From assembly GCA_943737045.1 (NCBI GenBank), contig CALSFV010000293.1:416977-480976 (forward strand): a stretch of DNA of 64,000 nucleotides, read 5' to 3'. Positions 34,901 to 46,500 of this stretch are shown here, piece after piece. This DNA is from Parapristionchus giblindavisi. Taxonomy: Eukaryota; Nematoda; Chromadorea; Rhabditida; Diplogasteridae. How positions within the stretch are numbered: the stretch's first letter is position 1; every line of letters begins with the position of its first letter. Under the pieces are notes generated by a model. The model searched no databases. It was not told the DNA's origin and saw only the letters and a list, made by a program, of their open reading frames with translations. Position numbers and translations under genes: made by a program.

Positions 34901-37551
34901 GGACTCTTCTTTTTACATGTGAGACGTAAACATTTTTTTAAACTCTCGCCATATTAACAATGGAGAACCGCGAGTGTTCATGCAAATCTCTTGCATTTCG
35001 CTTATGCAAGAGTCAAATGATATGCAAGAAGATAGGTTATCGAAACACTCATCGAAACTTCAGCACAGTGGTAAAACTTCTCACTAGATAGCGCATGGTG
35101 TGGTCGCGCGAGTTCGAATCCTATTGCCAAACTTTCCTATTTTCAAAAAGCGCGCCGTTTCCTGCGATTGCTAGCATGATTCATTCATCAATAAGCCGAA
35201 TTAGCATAATATAATAAATAGTTTACGGCACGCAGAATAACCTTTGCAAACTTTCTATCTTCACAGTTTGTTCTCGAAAATATTCACGGGAGTCCACCTT
35301 TAAACACTTGATGTGCCCTTCAGAGGGCAGGGATGATTAGTTCGAAAAGAATCCAAGGTTTTAAGGGAGTCGGCCAAGCAAGTCAAGTTGGTGTCATATA
35401 ACTTATCTGATGCCTTCGACATCATACACAAAAATGAAAAAAATATTTTAAAAATCAGAACGAATTATGTAGTGATCTGAAGTTCGTGATATGGGAACTT
35501 CCTAGTTTTATCGGCTTCGGCCGTGAGTGATCTGTATATATCGGAACGATTTATCATAACCGTTGTTTCAAAAAACATCTAAAAGTTTCAACAAAAATTT
35601 TTGTATAAGATTAAATTATTTTGAAGAGAAATTTTTGAATGACAGTCTCCCTTTAATAATATAATAATAATTCTTTACTATGCGTGTATGTGCGTAATGA
35701 ACATTACATATTATTACTGAAAGTGGATTTATGCATAATGAAAATCCCACAAAAGGGGTAGAATAAGAATAGCACTGAACAAACGGTTACTGATTATACT
35801 CGTCATTTGCTGAATATTTTCCAAACAATTCAGCTATTTCTGGTTTTAAAACATGGGGGGGGGGATATTACGGGATCTAACTCTGTGAACCATCGTTTGT
35901 GCAAATTTCATATTTCCAGTTGATCGGAGCTTTAATCATCTACACAGCACCTATCACAATCTTTGTCCTTTCGATGATCGTCACATCTACAGACTTTCCT
36001 CCGATATTGCTCTTCATACTCAGATTTCTATGCGCTGTAATGCTTCGTTACATTTGCCTTACGTGCTACGCCTTAACCTCCGCGACTCCGTCGTTACGTC
36101 GGAGGTTTCGGCGTAGGCGCGTAAGGCAAATGTAACGATGACTTTATTATATACCACAGATAGTACAACACGACGTTCATCGTTCTAGATTACTTATGAT
36201 TTATGATTTCACAAGATGTGTTCCATTTCAGCCAGTCTTAGCACTCGATGCAATGCAGTTCTCGATTTGTTTTCTCTACAAAAATCCTCCGATGAAGGTA
36301 AAGCGAAATAAAATTGTAATTAACGTTGGAAAAGCTACTTTTTTTTTAAATTCTTGAGTGGTGTCCAGGAAACAAACAAAAAACAGTGAGAGAAAATTAA
36401 TACAAAGGAGAGTTTTCTTTTTTTTTGAAACACCATAGGGCACATTGCTAGTTAACTTATTTAATCAAAAAATTTAAATTTAAAGTGCATGCATATTTAT
36501 TCTTGTACATCTATTAATAATATTAATTTAATTGTTCATCTATTATTGTCCGTATAAAATGTACTTGCATAATTATGGCTCGTTAAAAAATAGTGGAAAA
36601 CCGAAATCGGCGACTTTCCACCCGTTAAAAAAGTACCCGGAAAGTCGAAAAATGAAACACGATATTTGAATTCGCGCGCGCGCAAAGAGGTGCGGGAATT
36701 CAAATTCCGACTTTCCGTCAACGATTTTTAGCAGTTAAAATGGAAATTCAACTTCCTGCTCGCTAAAAATGAAAAAAATCGTCGGAATTTGAATTCCCGC
36801 ACCTCTTTGCGCGCGCGCAAATTCAAATTTCGTGTTTCCATTATCGACTTTCCAGGTACTTTTTTAACGGGTGGAAAGTCGCCGATTTCGGTTTTCCACT
36901 ATTTTTTAACGAGCCATAAATTGCATTGATACTGCTGCTAAACAGAGGAAGAACTATCGATTAAATCCCCACTCTTCCCTCCTTTCCTTCCTCGCTCTCT
37001 CTGATCTACCTACTCTCTCACCGGTTCCCCGTCTCTCTAAACATATAAATTCATTGTGGCAATGGTTGGCTACTCTCGTACCAAATAAACAAGTGTATTT
37101 TATACGGCCAATAGCAACTGCACATAAAAGGTCCAAAAGAACGATACCTACATATCAGATATTGTCCGTATAAAATGCACTCGTGTAATTCTGACAGCTA
37201 TCGTTAAATAACCCCTGTCACCTTCCCCAAGTGATTTCATATCGTTTCTGTATTTGCTGTCGCACCTGTCACGGGTGTAACAAATAAATAAATAAATATA
37301 AAAAAATTGCCAACTAGCAGCTAAACACAGAAATATTCCATTGACCCCTCCCACCTGTTTCCTTCCTTCACCCATCGCTTTCTCTGATCTACGTGCTAAC
37401 TCACTTGGTCTATCTCTAAACATAGAAGATGGATTGTGGCAATGATTGGTCACTCTCGTGCCAAATAAACAAGAGTATTTTATACGGTCAATAAGTAATT
37501 ATTGCTTGTTTACAGGTCATTCTCGGTCTTTTCACGTTTACCAGGTCCTGA
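31980..37551 (+). CDS. Gene C: Srh/Sri-like chemoreceptor with shortened tail
   Basis: Exons: 31980-32050, 32127-32247, 32613-32738, 33033-33151, 33476-33581, 33944-34028, 34191-34282, 34847-34918, 35920-36036, 36232-36297, 37516-37551. The joined frame is 336 residues. Exon 1 gives the same first 24 residues as gene A. TM2 is IFILVVEFTYCFLFR and TM3 starts AILFLTLTSCVSS. The exon 6 loop reads FGTPGSLQYYHA where others have FGTQGNLQYY. The last exon gives only VILGLFTFTRS before TGA, against 42-54 residues in A, B, D and E. Alignment with gene B shows seven bases missing after ACCAGG, which shifts the frame to this stop. The seven helices are intact, so the receptor may still work. Introns 2, 7, 8, 9 and 10 carry transposon-derived elements. 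Confidence 0.82.
32292..32447. mobile_element. Diverged family C hairpin in intron 2 of gene C
   Basis: TTAAAGGCACACCTTCGAAC and AGCTCGAATTGTCACTTTAA are the diverged terminal repeats of family C. Confidence 0.55.
34348..34707. repeat. Foldback with ATGGCT tips in intron 7 of gene C
   Basis: ATGGCTTGTTCAAAATAG pairs with CTATTTTTTAAAGAGCCAT. The inner GAAATTTGAATTCGCCCGCG block is inverted across the centre. A younger, nearly perfect copy is at 36573-36916. Confidence 0.75.
34961..35303 (+). mobile_element. tRNA-like inverted-repeat element in intron 8 of gene C
   Basis: Matches 16585-16906 through GCTTATGCAAGAGTCAA, CTCACTAGATAGCGCATG, GAGTTCGAATCCTATTGCC and TTTCAAAAAGCGCG. Its position in intron 8 is the same as in gene A, so the insertion probably predates their duplication. 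Confidence 0.6.
35359..35655. mobile_element. Short inverted-repeat element, second copy
   Basis: TTAAGGGAGTCGGCCAAGCA to GACAGTCTCCCTTTAA. Same family as 22881-23200; in intron 8 of gene C. Confidence 0.65.
36048..36137. mobile_element. Hairpin MITE (family D) in intron 9 of gene C
   Basis: TTACATTTGCCTTACGTGCT is mirrored by GCGCGTAAGGCAAATGTAA. It starts about 12 bases after the exon 9 donor. Confidence 0.75.
36543..37111 (+). mobile_element. MITE A copy carrying a perfect foldback
   Basis: TTGTCCGTATAAAATGTACT to TTTTATACGGCCAA, flanked by TA. The inner foldback at 36573-36916 (tips TGGCTCGTTAAAAAATAG) has its own TA duplication. Both are in intron 10 of gene C. Confidence 0.8.
37162..37491 (+). 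mobile_element. MITE A copy with a short retroposon-like insert
   Basis: TTGTCCGTATAAAATGCACT to TTTTATACGGTCAA, flanked by TA, immediately before the last exon of gene C. An insert at about 37205-37300 (TTTCTGTATTTGCTGTCGCA, CACGGGTGTAACAAATAAAT) ends in an (AAAT)n tail. A relative is at about 18100-18175 downstream of gene A. Confidence 0.7.
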
Positions 37552-38743
37552 AACCAACGAACGGATGGACATGATTATTTTTGTCAATCGCCCGATGTCA
37601 CAATTATTTCGATTTGTTTCAAGAACTGCCCATAAATGTACAGTTAGAAATATAGGTTTTTGAAAAAGCCCTTTTTTGTATAAATTGATCTTTAAAAGTG
37701 CATGTCACCTTATTTGTACATCTTTTTTTTTAAATTTACCAAAAATTATTATATTTGCTGTTTCTCATGCGTTTCCCTATCGTCTCTGAAATTTAATAAT
37801 TATCAATTTGAATAAACATTCCTTATTATTCCATTCTGTCATCAACAAAAGCCAGGGACTGATCTCTAAAATGAGCAAAAGACATTTGAACTTGGCCGAA
37901 GTCGAACCACGAACAATCGAACCTCAATAAAATGTTAACCGCTAGTCTGGCTACTGTAAGCCGCTCCCAAAGAATGCCTCATATTACTTGTACGAGTGAA
38001 AACACGTTAGTTCAGCCACTGTAATAGCTGGGCAATTAGGGAGGAAGGGCGAATCACGTTTTCTTGAGTTGGATGAGTTATAAAGAGGGCGAGGCGGATG
38101 CGATGCGGGTTTGGTGGGCTTCATTAGAGACGATGTGCGCGCGTGAAGGCATCCAATGATTCTCTCTGTAACACTCTCCTCTGCGTTACCAAACCTGTCT
38201 GAGGTGCGCCGCTCTTACTAATGAACTATCGTCTCATTATTGCAAAAACTCACCAAACCGCACACCACAGTGTTGATAAGGTCGCATTAGCATCCCTGTT
38301 GCCTCGCTATTCCCATCTCTCTCTCATTTTGAACTAACGTGAAAACAGACCTTCATATTTAAAAAAAAATCATATTGTTAGTCTTGTTATTTTCTATCGA
38401 CCGCTCTTGATGTTTTCTGTGAAATCAGAATGAAAAGTATCAAATCGATACTATCAATGAAGTGTTCAAATTTAATTTTGAGATTTCTCACACCGGTTCT
38501 ATGCTGTCTGGCAATGATATTGGGAGAGCGAAAGGAGGTTCGATACTAATTTATTAACCGTTGCCAATTCTTCGATCTTTTGTAAAACTCTAAGAACTGT
38601 GATTAAGTATTTTGCAGTTTGTCTCTTCTTTATTGTTTTCAATCAGTACATATACCAGGATATATCTTCTCGTTATTGATCCGTATACAGAAAATAAATA
38701 TATTATTATTATTAAACCACATTCCTCTTGCCGATTCCAGAAG
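37552..38743. other. Intergenic DNA after gene C
   Basis: No exon is recognised. A loose inverted similarity lies between 38007-38100 and 38230-38345 (AACACGTTAGTTCA against TGAACTAACGTG), probably an old foldback. A short frame at 38430 (MKSIKSILSMKC) is unsupported. Confidence 0.45.
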
Positions 38744-38863
38744 TACAGTAGCGGCCAAAAGTATTCGCCCAAAACGTTGCAATGTCATAACTTTTGACTC
38801 ATTGTCAGATGAGCAATCGGACTCATGTTTTGGTAGAATACTATAGTACTAGTGGGCATCATA

Positions 38864-39990
38864 TCACGCATGTCAGGTAAGGATTGACTGATTCCACTAC
38901 ACACTTTTGAGTTGACCCCCTCTTTTCTCCTCGCTTTTCGATGGTCCTTGGGTAGGACATCCCTGAGCCAGAGTAGCAAGGTTGGTATTTTTTTGCGATT
39001 TTCTCGGCTCACAGGAGAGCTAGGAAAAAGTGATCAACAGATGAAATGCATAATTTCTCGAGTACTTTCAGATAAAAATGTGAAAATACAACTTATTGAT
39101 TTTGTATTCCATAAGGAATTGATTTCGTTCCACAGTTCCGGGACCTATTTTGTTTTGGGCTCAATCGATAGAGCTCATCAATAGCTTTCATTTAAGCCCT
39201 TGGGAGTCGATTTAAGTTGGCATTTGGCTGAATGACGGCCAAAAACTGAATTTAAATGCTGGTAGATCACTAATGAAAGCCGCGCGTTGCTTTGATCTAC
39301 TCGCCATTGGAACTGGAACTTTCTCTCATATCTGCAGCATTCATCGGTCAATCCGTACCAGGAACCATCGGAATGGACCAATTTCGCTGGCTTGGCCGCA
39401 GCGAGAACAAAACGAACTTGGGAGAGCGACTCGACGTCAGATTGATCGTCAGCCCATTCTCTAGTATATTACAGGACAATCCAGTCAATTAACCGACAAT
39501 GGCGAGTAGATCAAAGCAACGCGCGGCTTTCATTAGTGATCTACCAGCATTCAAATTCAGTTTTTTGGCCGTCATTCAGCCAAATGCCAACTTAAATCGA
39601 CTCAAAAGGGCTTAAATGAAAGCTATTGATGAGCTCTATCGATTGAGCCCAAAACAAAATAGGTCCCGGAACTGTGGAACGAAATCAATTCCTTATGGAA
39701 TACAAAATCAATAAGTTGGATTTTTTTTAGTACTCGAGAAATTATACATTTCATCTGTTGATCACTTTTTCCTAGCTCTCCTGTGAGCCGAGAAAATCGC
39801 ATCGGAAGGAGCCTCAACGACGAACTTTGACGTGAGCTCCGGGAGAGACGATTGATCTATCAACCTTGCTACTCTGGCTCAGGGATGTCCTACCCAAGGA
39901 CCATCGAAAACCGAGGAGAAAAGAGGGGGTCAACTCAAAAGTGTGTAGTAAAGCAGACGATTTTGGTCAATCCTTAGGTGACATGCGTGA
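38864..39990. repeat. Nested foldback with TCACGCATGTCA tips
   Basis: TCACGCATGTCAGGTAAGGA is mirrored by AATCCTTAGGTGACATGCGTGA, flanked by TA (38862-38863 and 39991-39992). The arms run through GAGTTGACCCCCTCTTTTCT and CTGAGCCAGAGTAGCAAGG. Absent from the right arm of the host element, so it inserted after the host palindrome formed. Confidence 0.8.
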
Positions 39991-40166
39991 TATCCTACTC
40001 CCGTTGTTAGGATTCGTCGTCGTATTATTGTGTAACGATCCTGGAACCCCTCTGTACTTACTCAGCGATAAATATTTCCTCAGCTGGATTTTTCTGAGAC
40101 CTGTTTTTAACAGTATATGAACAACATTTACTGAGGAGTAGGTTCCGCTATGCGACCCATTCGAGC

Positions 40167-40670
40167 CAGGGATGGGATTTTACGTTTACGGATTTTACGG
40201 TATTGGCCGTAAAATATTTATTTTACGGATTCCGTAAAATAAAAATCCGTAAAATCCGTAAAATATTTTAAAGAAATAAATCCTTAAAATAAGAGAAAAT
40301 TGAACAAAAAATGTTTTTTGATCGCTAAAACTTATACAATAGCTCTATGAGTAGTCTAACTATGTTCTTATTGAACATAGTCGACTCATAAAGATTTCCG
40401 AATTCACCTAAGTGCAATGAGAACATCCAGTGATGTGGTTTCGACTAATTATCAAACCCACTTTTTTAGACCCACTTTTTTCATTTCCTTTGACGTGCAC
40501 TTTCAGTGTTGTTAATTTTAGCATTGATTAATACTGTTATGATACGAAAATGTCAAACTACAAGCATGTTTTAAAGATTTTACGGATTTTACGGAATTTT
40601 ACGGATTTTGAATCCGTAAATTTTACGGTTTTACGGATCCGTAAAATTTCCATTTTACGCCCATCCCTGA
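40167..40670 (+). mobile_element. hAT-like non-autonomous element, left-arm copy
   Basis: CAGGGATGGGATTTTACGTT to ACGCCCATCCCTGA, flanked by the 8-bp duplication ATTCGAGC at 40159-40166 and 40671-40678. The related element F1 has a single ATTCGAGC at this site (about 11849), confirming the insertion. The body is built of repeated TTTTACGGAT motifs. Confidence 0.75.
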
Positions 40671-41564
40671 ATTCGAGCAAATTCATTCCTCTGAGAAAAT
40701 CGAAATTTCCGACACCACTTAATTTTGGGAAAAATGACATAACTTTGTGTTCAGTGAAGATGCAGGCTCCACACGTGGCAGTGGTAATAGCCCATGTGTG
40801 ACACAACACATGGCCGAGTATGAGCCCGATCGGTTTAATTTTGAGAAATTTCGAAAATTTATTTTTCTCATTTTTCGAGGTACAGGAAGTACCTGCTCGG
40901 ATTAATTTCGATTCAGTTCAACAGCAAGATGTCTTCTATATATAGTAGATAAAAGTTTGTTAGTGTTTCACGAAATTTCGAATTCTTCGAGTGAAGTTAT
41001 AATTGTCGAAAGAGGCAGGAAATTGTTAGAGCACGATTTTTTAAAACCACTAAAAAAATAAAACGAATTTTTGTGGGAATAAAAGAGCATCTATAGCCAT
41101 TATATAATAGCGATAATCTTCAGTCTTCACGATAATTGTCATGGCAAGGTTTCTTCCTAATTGGACAAATTATGAGCATTTCGAAAAAAATCGAGAAAAA
41201 AATTCTAACAATTTTCGACCTCCTTTCTCCAATTGTAACTTCACTCGAAAAACTCGAAATTTCATTAAACACTAGTAAACTGTCGTCTACTATATATAGA
41301 AGTTATATGGCTGTTAAACAGAACAGAAATTAATCCGACCATGTACTTCCTGTACCTCGACAAATGAGAAAAATAAATTTTCGAAATTTCTCAAAATTAA
41401 ACCGATCGGGCTCATACTCGGCCATATGTTGTGTCACACATGGGCTATTACCTCTGCCACGTGTGGAGCCTGCATCTTCACTGAACACAAAGTTATGTCA
41501 TTTTTCCCAAAATTAAGCGGTGTCGGAAATTTCGATTTTCTCAGAGGAATGAATTAGCTCGAAT

Positions 41565-42093
41565 TCAGGGATGGGCGTAAAATGGAAATTTTACGGATCC
41601 GTAAAACCGTAAAATTTACGGATTCAAAATCCGTAAAATTCCGTAAAATCCGTAAAATCTTTAAAACATGCTTGTAGTTTGACATTTTCGTATCATAACA
41701 GTATTAATCAATGCTAAAATTAACAACACTGAAAGTGCACGTCAAAGGAAATGAAAAAAGTGGGTCTAAAAAAGTGGGTTTGATAATTAGTCGAAACCAC
41801 ATCACTGGATGTTCTCATTGCACTTAGGTGAATTCGGAAATCTTTATGAGTCGACTATGTTCAATAAGAACATAGTTAGACTACTCATAGAGCTATTGTA
41901 TAAGTTTTAGCAATCAAAAAAAACATTTTTTGTTCAATTTTCTCTTATTTCTTTCTTTTTTCTTCTTCTTTTTTTTCTATTTCTTTAATTTCTTTCTTTA
42001 AAATATTTTACGGATTTTTATTTTACGGAATCCGTAAAATAAATATTTTACGGCCAATACCTTAAAATCCGTAAACGTAAAATCCCATCCCTG
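41565..42093 (-). mobile_element. hAT-like non-autonomous element, right-arm mirror copy
   Basis: Reverse complement of 40167-40670 with the mirrored 8-bp flank GCTCGAAT at 41557-41564 and 42094-42101. It has about 25 extra bases of TTTCTTTCTT tract. Confidence 0.75.
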
Positions 42094-42381
42094 GCTCGAA
42101 TGGGTCGCATAGCGGAACCTACTCCTCAGTAAATGTTGTTCATATACTGTTAAAAACAGGTCTCAGAAAAATCCAGCTGAGGAAATAATTATCGCTGAGT
42201 AAGTACAGAGGGGTTCCAGGATCGTTACACAATAATACGACGACGAATCCTAACAACGGGAGTAGGATAAGATGCCCACTAGTACTATAGTATTCTGCCA
42301 AAACATGAGTCCGATTGCTCATCTGAGTCAAAAGTTATGACATTGCAACGTTTTGGGCGAATACTTTTGGCCGCTACTGTA

Positions 42382-42870
42382 CACAGTGGTTCTTTACATT
42401 AGCGAGCAGTGAAGGTAGTGAGGAGGCAAGGAAGAAATAAGAAACGCAATGTAAACACTAATACTACAAGCACAATCTACAAATCTAAATAAATACAACT
42501 AGCTTATCTTACGGAATGACTTTAAATGATACACGTCCATACCTGATTTACGAATTATCCCCATTGAATATCGATACTATATGAGTTGCTGCTGTAAATT
42601 AAAATCGGGTGGGTCGGTAATAGGATAGGTTACATACTTTGCATAACTGGATATTTCAATTTTGTTAATGATTATTGGAATTATCGGGGGTGGGGGGGGA
42701 GGGGGGGGTTGGGTGCCGAAATCGGGTAGCTCTTGCCGCCGACATATGATGCAAATAGCAATTATTAATTTGTCTACTCCGTAGAGAGTGCAAGTAAGGG
42801 ACAACAGTTAGCAATGCCACAGTACGGTTTGGGGATCAAATCTAAAGTTATCGAAATAAACCAATTTTCA
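42382..42870. other. Intergenic DNA with a G-rich run
   Basis: No gene. 42687-42714 is a run of G interrupted by single T or A bases, able to form a G-quadruplex on the + strand. Confidence 0.5.
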
Positions 42871-43120
42871 GACTTTTATAACGTAATTGGTTTATAAGAC
42901 TTCAATAGTGTTTTATGAACACTTATATTAATTGAACACGTTTTGTACGTTCTGCCTCTCTCATTCCCTATTTCTCAAATTCGATTGTCTTGTAAATGAA
43001 TAACGAGATATACAGCCAGACAGTCGACGCACATTCTTGAAAACTCGAAACTAGTTTGGTATGGCGAATGACGCATACTGTGAAGTAGTGAATGATTCTG
43101 TCTGAGTTTACCACGCTTAT
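42871..43120 (+). promoter_or_regulatory. Paralogue-shared upstream block (gene D)
   Basis: Contains GTTTTATGAACACTTATATT, GAACACGTTTTGTACGTTCT, GATTGTCTTGTAA and CACATTCTTGAAAACTCG, shared with C and E. It ends about 0.4 kb before the start codon of gene D. Function unproven. Confidence 0.4.
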
Positions 43121-43531
43121 AAATATTCGTATTGACGCTATATTGAACAGTGCAAAATATATGGTCATAGCGATGAAAAAAGCAATTTTTTATTCACGAT
43201 CCTATAGTTCATAAAGGTGAGAGTATTGTAATGTTAATAACAATGTAGCAAAACTGTATTATGCGGATTTTTGCTCTTTGATTCAACGTTTAAATTCTCT
43301 GCCCTCGTGTTTTTCATTGACATGGACTTAATAAAGTGTGCTTCACCTATTATTAGTTACGTTATTATGAAATTAGATTGATTGATAGCTTAATTCCATA
43401 ATAAAAATCTCACGCAAGTTTCTCGTATATACTGTTCTAGCTATTTTGTGAGATTTTTTCTTCGCGGTAGATTTTTTCTTCTATTCTGGATTTAAAAAAA
43501 ATTTATCAATTACGATCTTTTCTTGAGAACG

Positions 43532-46500
43532 ATGGAGAACTTATCACTTCGCTACAATCTCAACTGGGACAGAGATTTTGGATTGGATATTTCTATGACG
43601 TTAGTTGTCCATACTTGAAGAAAAATATCTGCCCTTTTTTCACCTACTACTTCTCTTTCGTCTGTGTCGGTGAGAGCATTTAGACCGTAAATCATCTTAA
43701 AATTTTAAAAAATTCTTCGATACAGCACTTTCTTTTAGATACCAATCAATAATTCCCTTCGTGTCTATTCTTACCATTCATCCTTTGGTATTTTACATTC
43801 TGTACAAAGACAGCAATTTGTACAAGACGAATATCAAATTGGGATACATCGTGAATCAGGTTTTTTTAATATTTGCATTATTCCTTCATTGATGCGGTTT
43901 TCAAAAGTCAAGAACAGAAAAGAAAAAATATATTGGCGAGTATTTTCCGTGCATTAACTTTTGAACAAAGCAAATTCTACCAATATTCAGATATTTCTAC
44001 TAGTATTCGAGTTCACATTTTGTTTCCTATCTCGTCCACATCTCCTCACTCCCTACGCTGCAGTCTATTTCGAAGGACCTCTGTTCAAGTCAGGACTCAA
44101 CAAGAGAATGATACTTGTTGGTTGTATATTATAAATAAGAATGATTAAATTCAGTAAAGTCCATCATTGTACCTAGACTACTAATAATAAAAATGAGTAA
44201 TAATACAGGCCGTTTTATTTTTTACGCTTGCGTCCTGCGTTTCCTCCTTTATATTTCTCCTTCTTCGATTACACGCTATTGTGCTCGCTTCGGACATCAC
44301 TGATACATCTTTCAGATTAAGGAACAGGTTGCTTTATGCAAATTCTTTAAACATGTGTAAATAAACCCTAGCTGTACATGTGGTCACAAAATGTTGTTCA
44401 GAGCTCACTCCATCATAATGTCTTTTGTGATCTTCCTCGCAATCTTCTTCCCTATAATGCTCGCGTATCTCGCAAAAGACGCAGATGAAGCCGATTTCGT
44501 CACAAATGTTCGAGTTATTCAGGAGTTTTTTGTTACAAAAATCATCCAAAAGAAAGAACCGGATGGTATGGAGGGCGCAAGTCTGATGAGTTACCGGTTT
44601 AGAAGCGAGGGCAGCTATCAATCTACGTTGCATATCATAGGCTGTTTTGGCGACGGCAGCTTTTGAAAACAGTTTTGGCCACCCCCTTTTATTACCCATA
44701 TGGGTCGCTTTCAGAATCGGTTCCGTCGCAACTGGTGCTTCCCTTGTAAATGAATAACTATTCAAAACTTCTTCATCCTCAAAAATATTTTCCGGTAACA
44801 GAAAAGTGGCATGAAAGTGATGCAGCTAATTCGAATATTTCTCTGATTTTCCAAGCGTGGCGTGAAAAATGGTCATAAAATTTAATTTAGCATTAATAAT
44901 CATAACAAAAAAATTTAATCAAATCAAACTATTGATAATACTAATGATTTTAATAATAAATATTGATTACAGAGTCCAGATTTGGCTTGGCTCAAGAAAC
45001 GAGGTGGACTAATTTATTACTTCGGAACTCAGGGAAATCTACAGTACTACAACGAAGGTTGGATTACTCTTGAAATAAATTATTTCTGTTTTCTAATAAA
45101 GGTTCGGTAACGTTTCCGTAGTATCTTAAAGCTATTAACATTGATAGCTTTTTTGGTGCACATGGGTTCAAGTTTGCTCGCTGTTTAGTTTTTTCTCGTC
45201 AAATTTTCTCCATTTTTTTCCAGTCATCCCGTTATTACTAACAATAATGGTCGTGCTGAGCTCGCTGGTCATTTTTCTTTGCGTTCACGCCATTTTGGGT
45301 ATGAGGAGGCAAATGGTAAGTGTAATGATTGTTACATTACTATTGTAAATAAATTCTTGAAATTGGAGCGCAAAATTGTCAACTGAATGAGGTGGTAGAG
45401 CAATCAATAATGGTGGAACAGTTCTGTTTTTTTTAATATTGTGTAAATATATTTTCAGATTACAAGGATCACTTCAAAAACTTCTCACTTGCAGCGAAAA
45501 GTTATCGGACTCTTCTTCATACATGTGAGACATTTATCATTTTTGTTTGAAACGGTGACGAGAGTTTCAAACAAAAATGATAAATGTCTCACATGTATGA
45601 AGAAGAGTCCGATAACTTTTCGCTGCAAGTGAGAAGTTTTTGAAGTGATCCTTGTAATCTGAAAATATATTTACACAATATTAAAAAAAACAGAACTGTT
45701 CCACCATTATTGATTGCTCTACCACCTCATTCAGTTGACAATTTTGCGCTCCCCCTTCATCACTGTACTTATCCGAATGAAAAAAGCACTGATCTATACT
45801 AACGAACGTAAAAACACTCGCCAAAATTTTATTCTTTTCGTGACTTTCGAACAACGCATCAATGACTAATTAATTTTTGATGAAAAAATTAATAATTACC
45901 TGATTCACAATGTATCCCAATTTGATATTGGTCTTGTACAAATTGCTATCTTTGTAAAGAATGTAAAATACCATAGGATGAATGCTAAGTAGAGATACAA
46001 AGGGAATCATTGATTGGTACCTAAAAGAAAGTGATTACAGAATTAAATAATATATTTGCTTGCAAAAGATAAATTGCAGAAAGCAATTCAGTTGATTCCG
46101 TTTAAAATATGAAAAAAATGAACAGATTTAATTTAAGTTCGGATAACTAACGTCATGGAAATATCCAATGCAAAATCTCTGTCCCAGTGGAGATTATAGC
46201 GAAGAGTTGAGTTGGATTCCATTTTTCTCCCGGAAAAGATGGCAATTTTTAAATTTATGGAAAACAAGAGCAGAAGCAAACGGAATCAATAACTGTAAGG
46301 TACGAGAAATTCGTGCGAAAATTTTTATTATGATATTAAACCATCAATTAATAAAATTTAATAATAACTTGACTACTATTAAGACACCGGCTCGGTAAGA
46401 TTCGAGGGTTGTGCCAGTGACCCCGGACATCGACCTCACCGATTTGGCCCAAAAATTTTTTATGGATACCCCCATGGGCCCCCATCACAAAATGGGTATT

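Larger units (their letters stand above)
38744..42381. repeat. Large foldback, 3.6 kb, Tc1-like tips
   Basis: TACAGTAGCGGCCAAAAGTA at 38744 is mirrored at 42381, with TA at both ends. After removing insertions the arms are symmetric about 41130, where AGAAATTTCGAAAATTTATT blocks meet as in F1 (11568-14950). It carries a 1.1 kb foldback in the left arm only (38864-39990) and a hAT-like element at mirrored positions in both arms. No transposase is recognised. Confidence 0.88.

Noticed and set aside
38430..38550. A small frame MKSIKSILSMKC with a hydrophobic middle
   Set aside because: Only about 39 codons, no paralogue and no other evidence.
44334..44765. A 143-codon minus-strand frame in intron 5 of gene D (GNKRGWPKLFSKAA)
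   Set aside because: Part overlaps exon 5 in antisense. The rest (TTTTGGCC...CCCATATGGGTCGCTTTC) resembles repeat DNA near 51905-51975, so it is more likely a repeat fragment.
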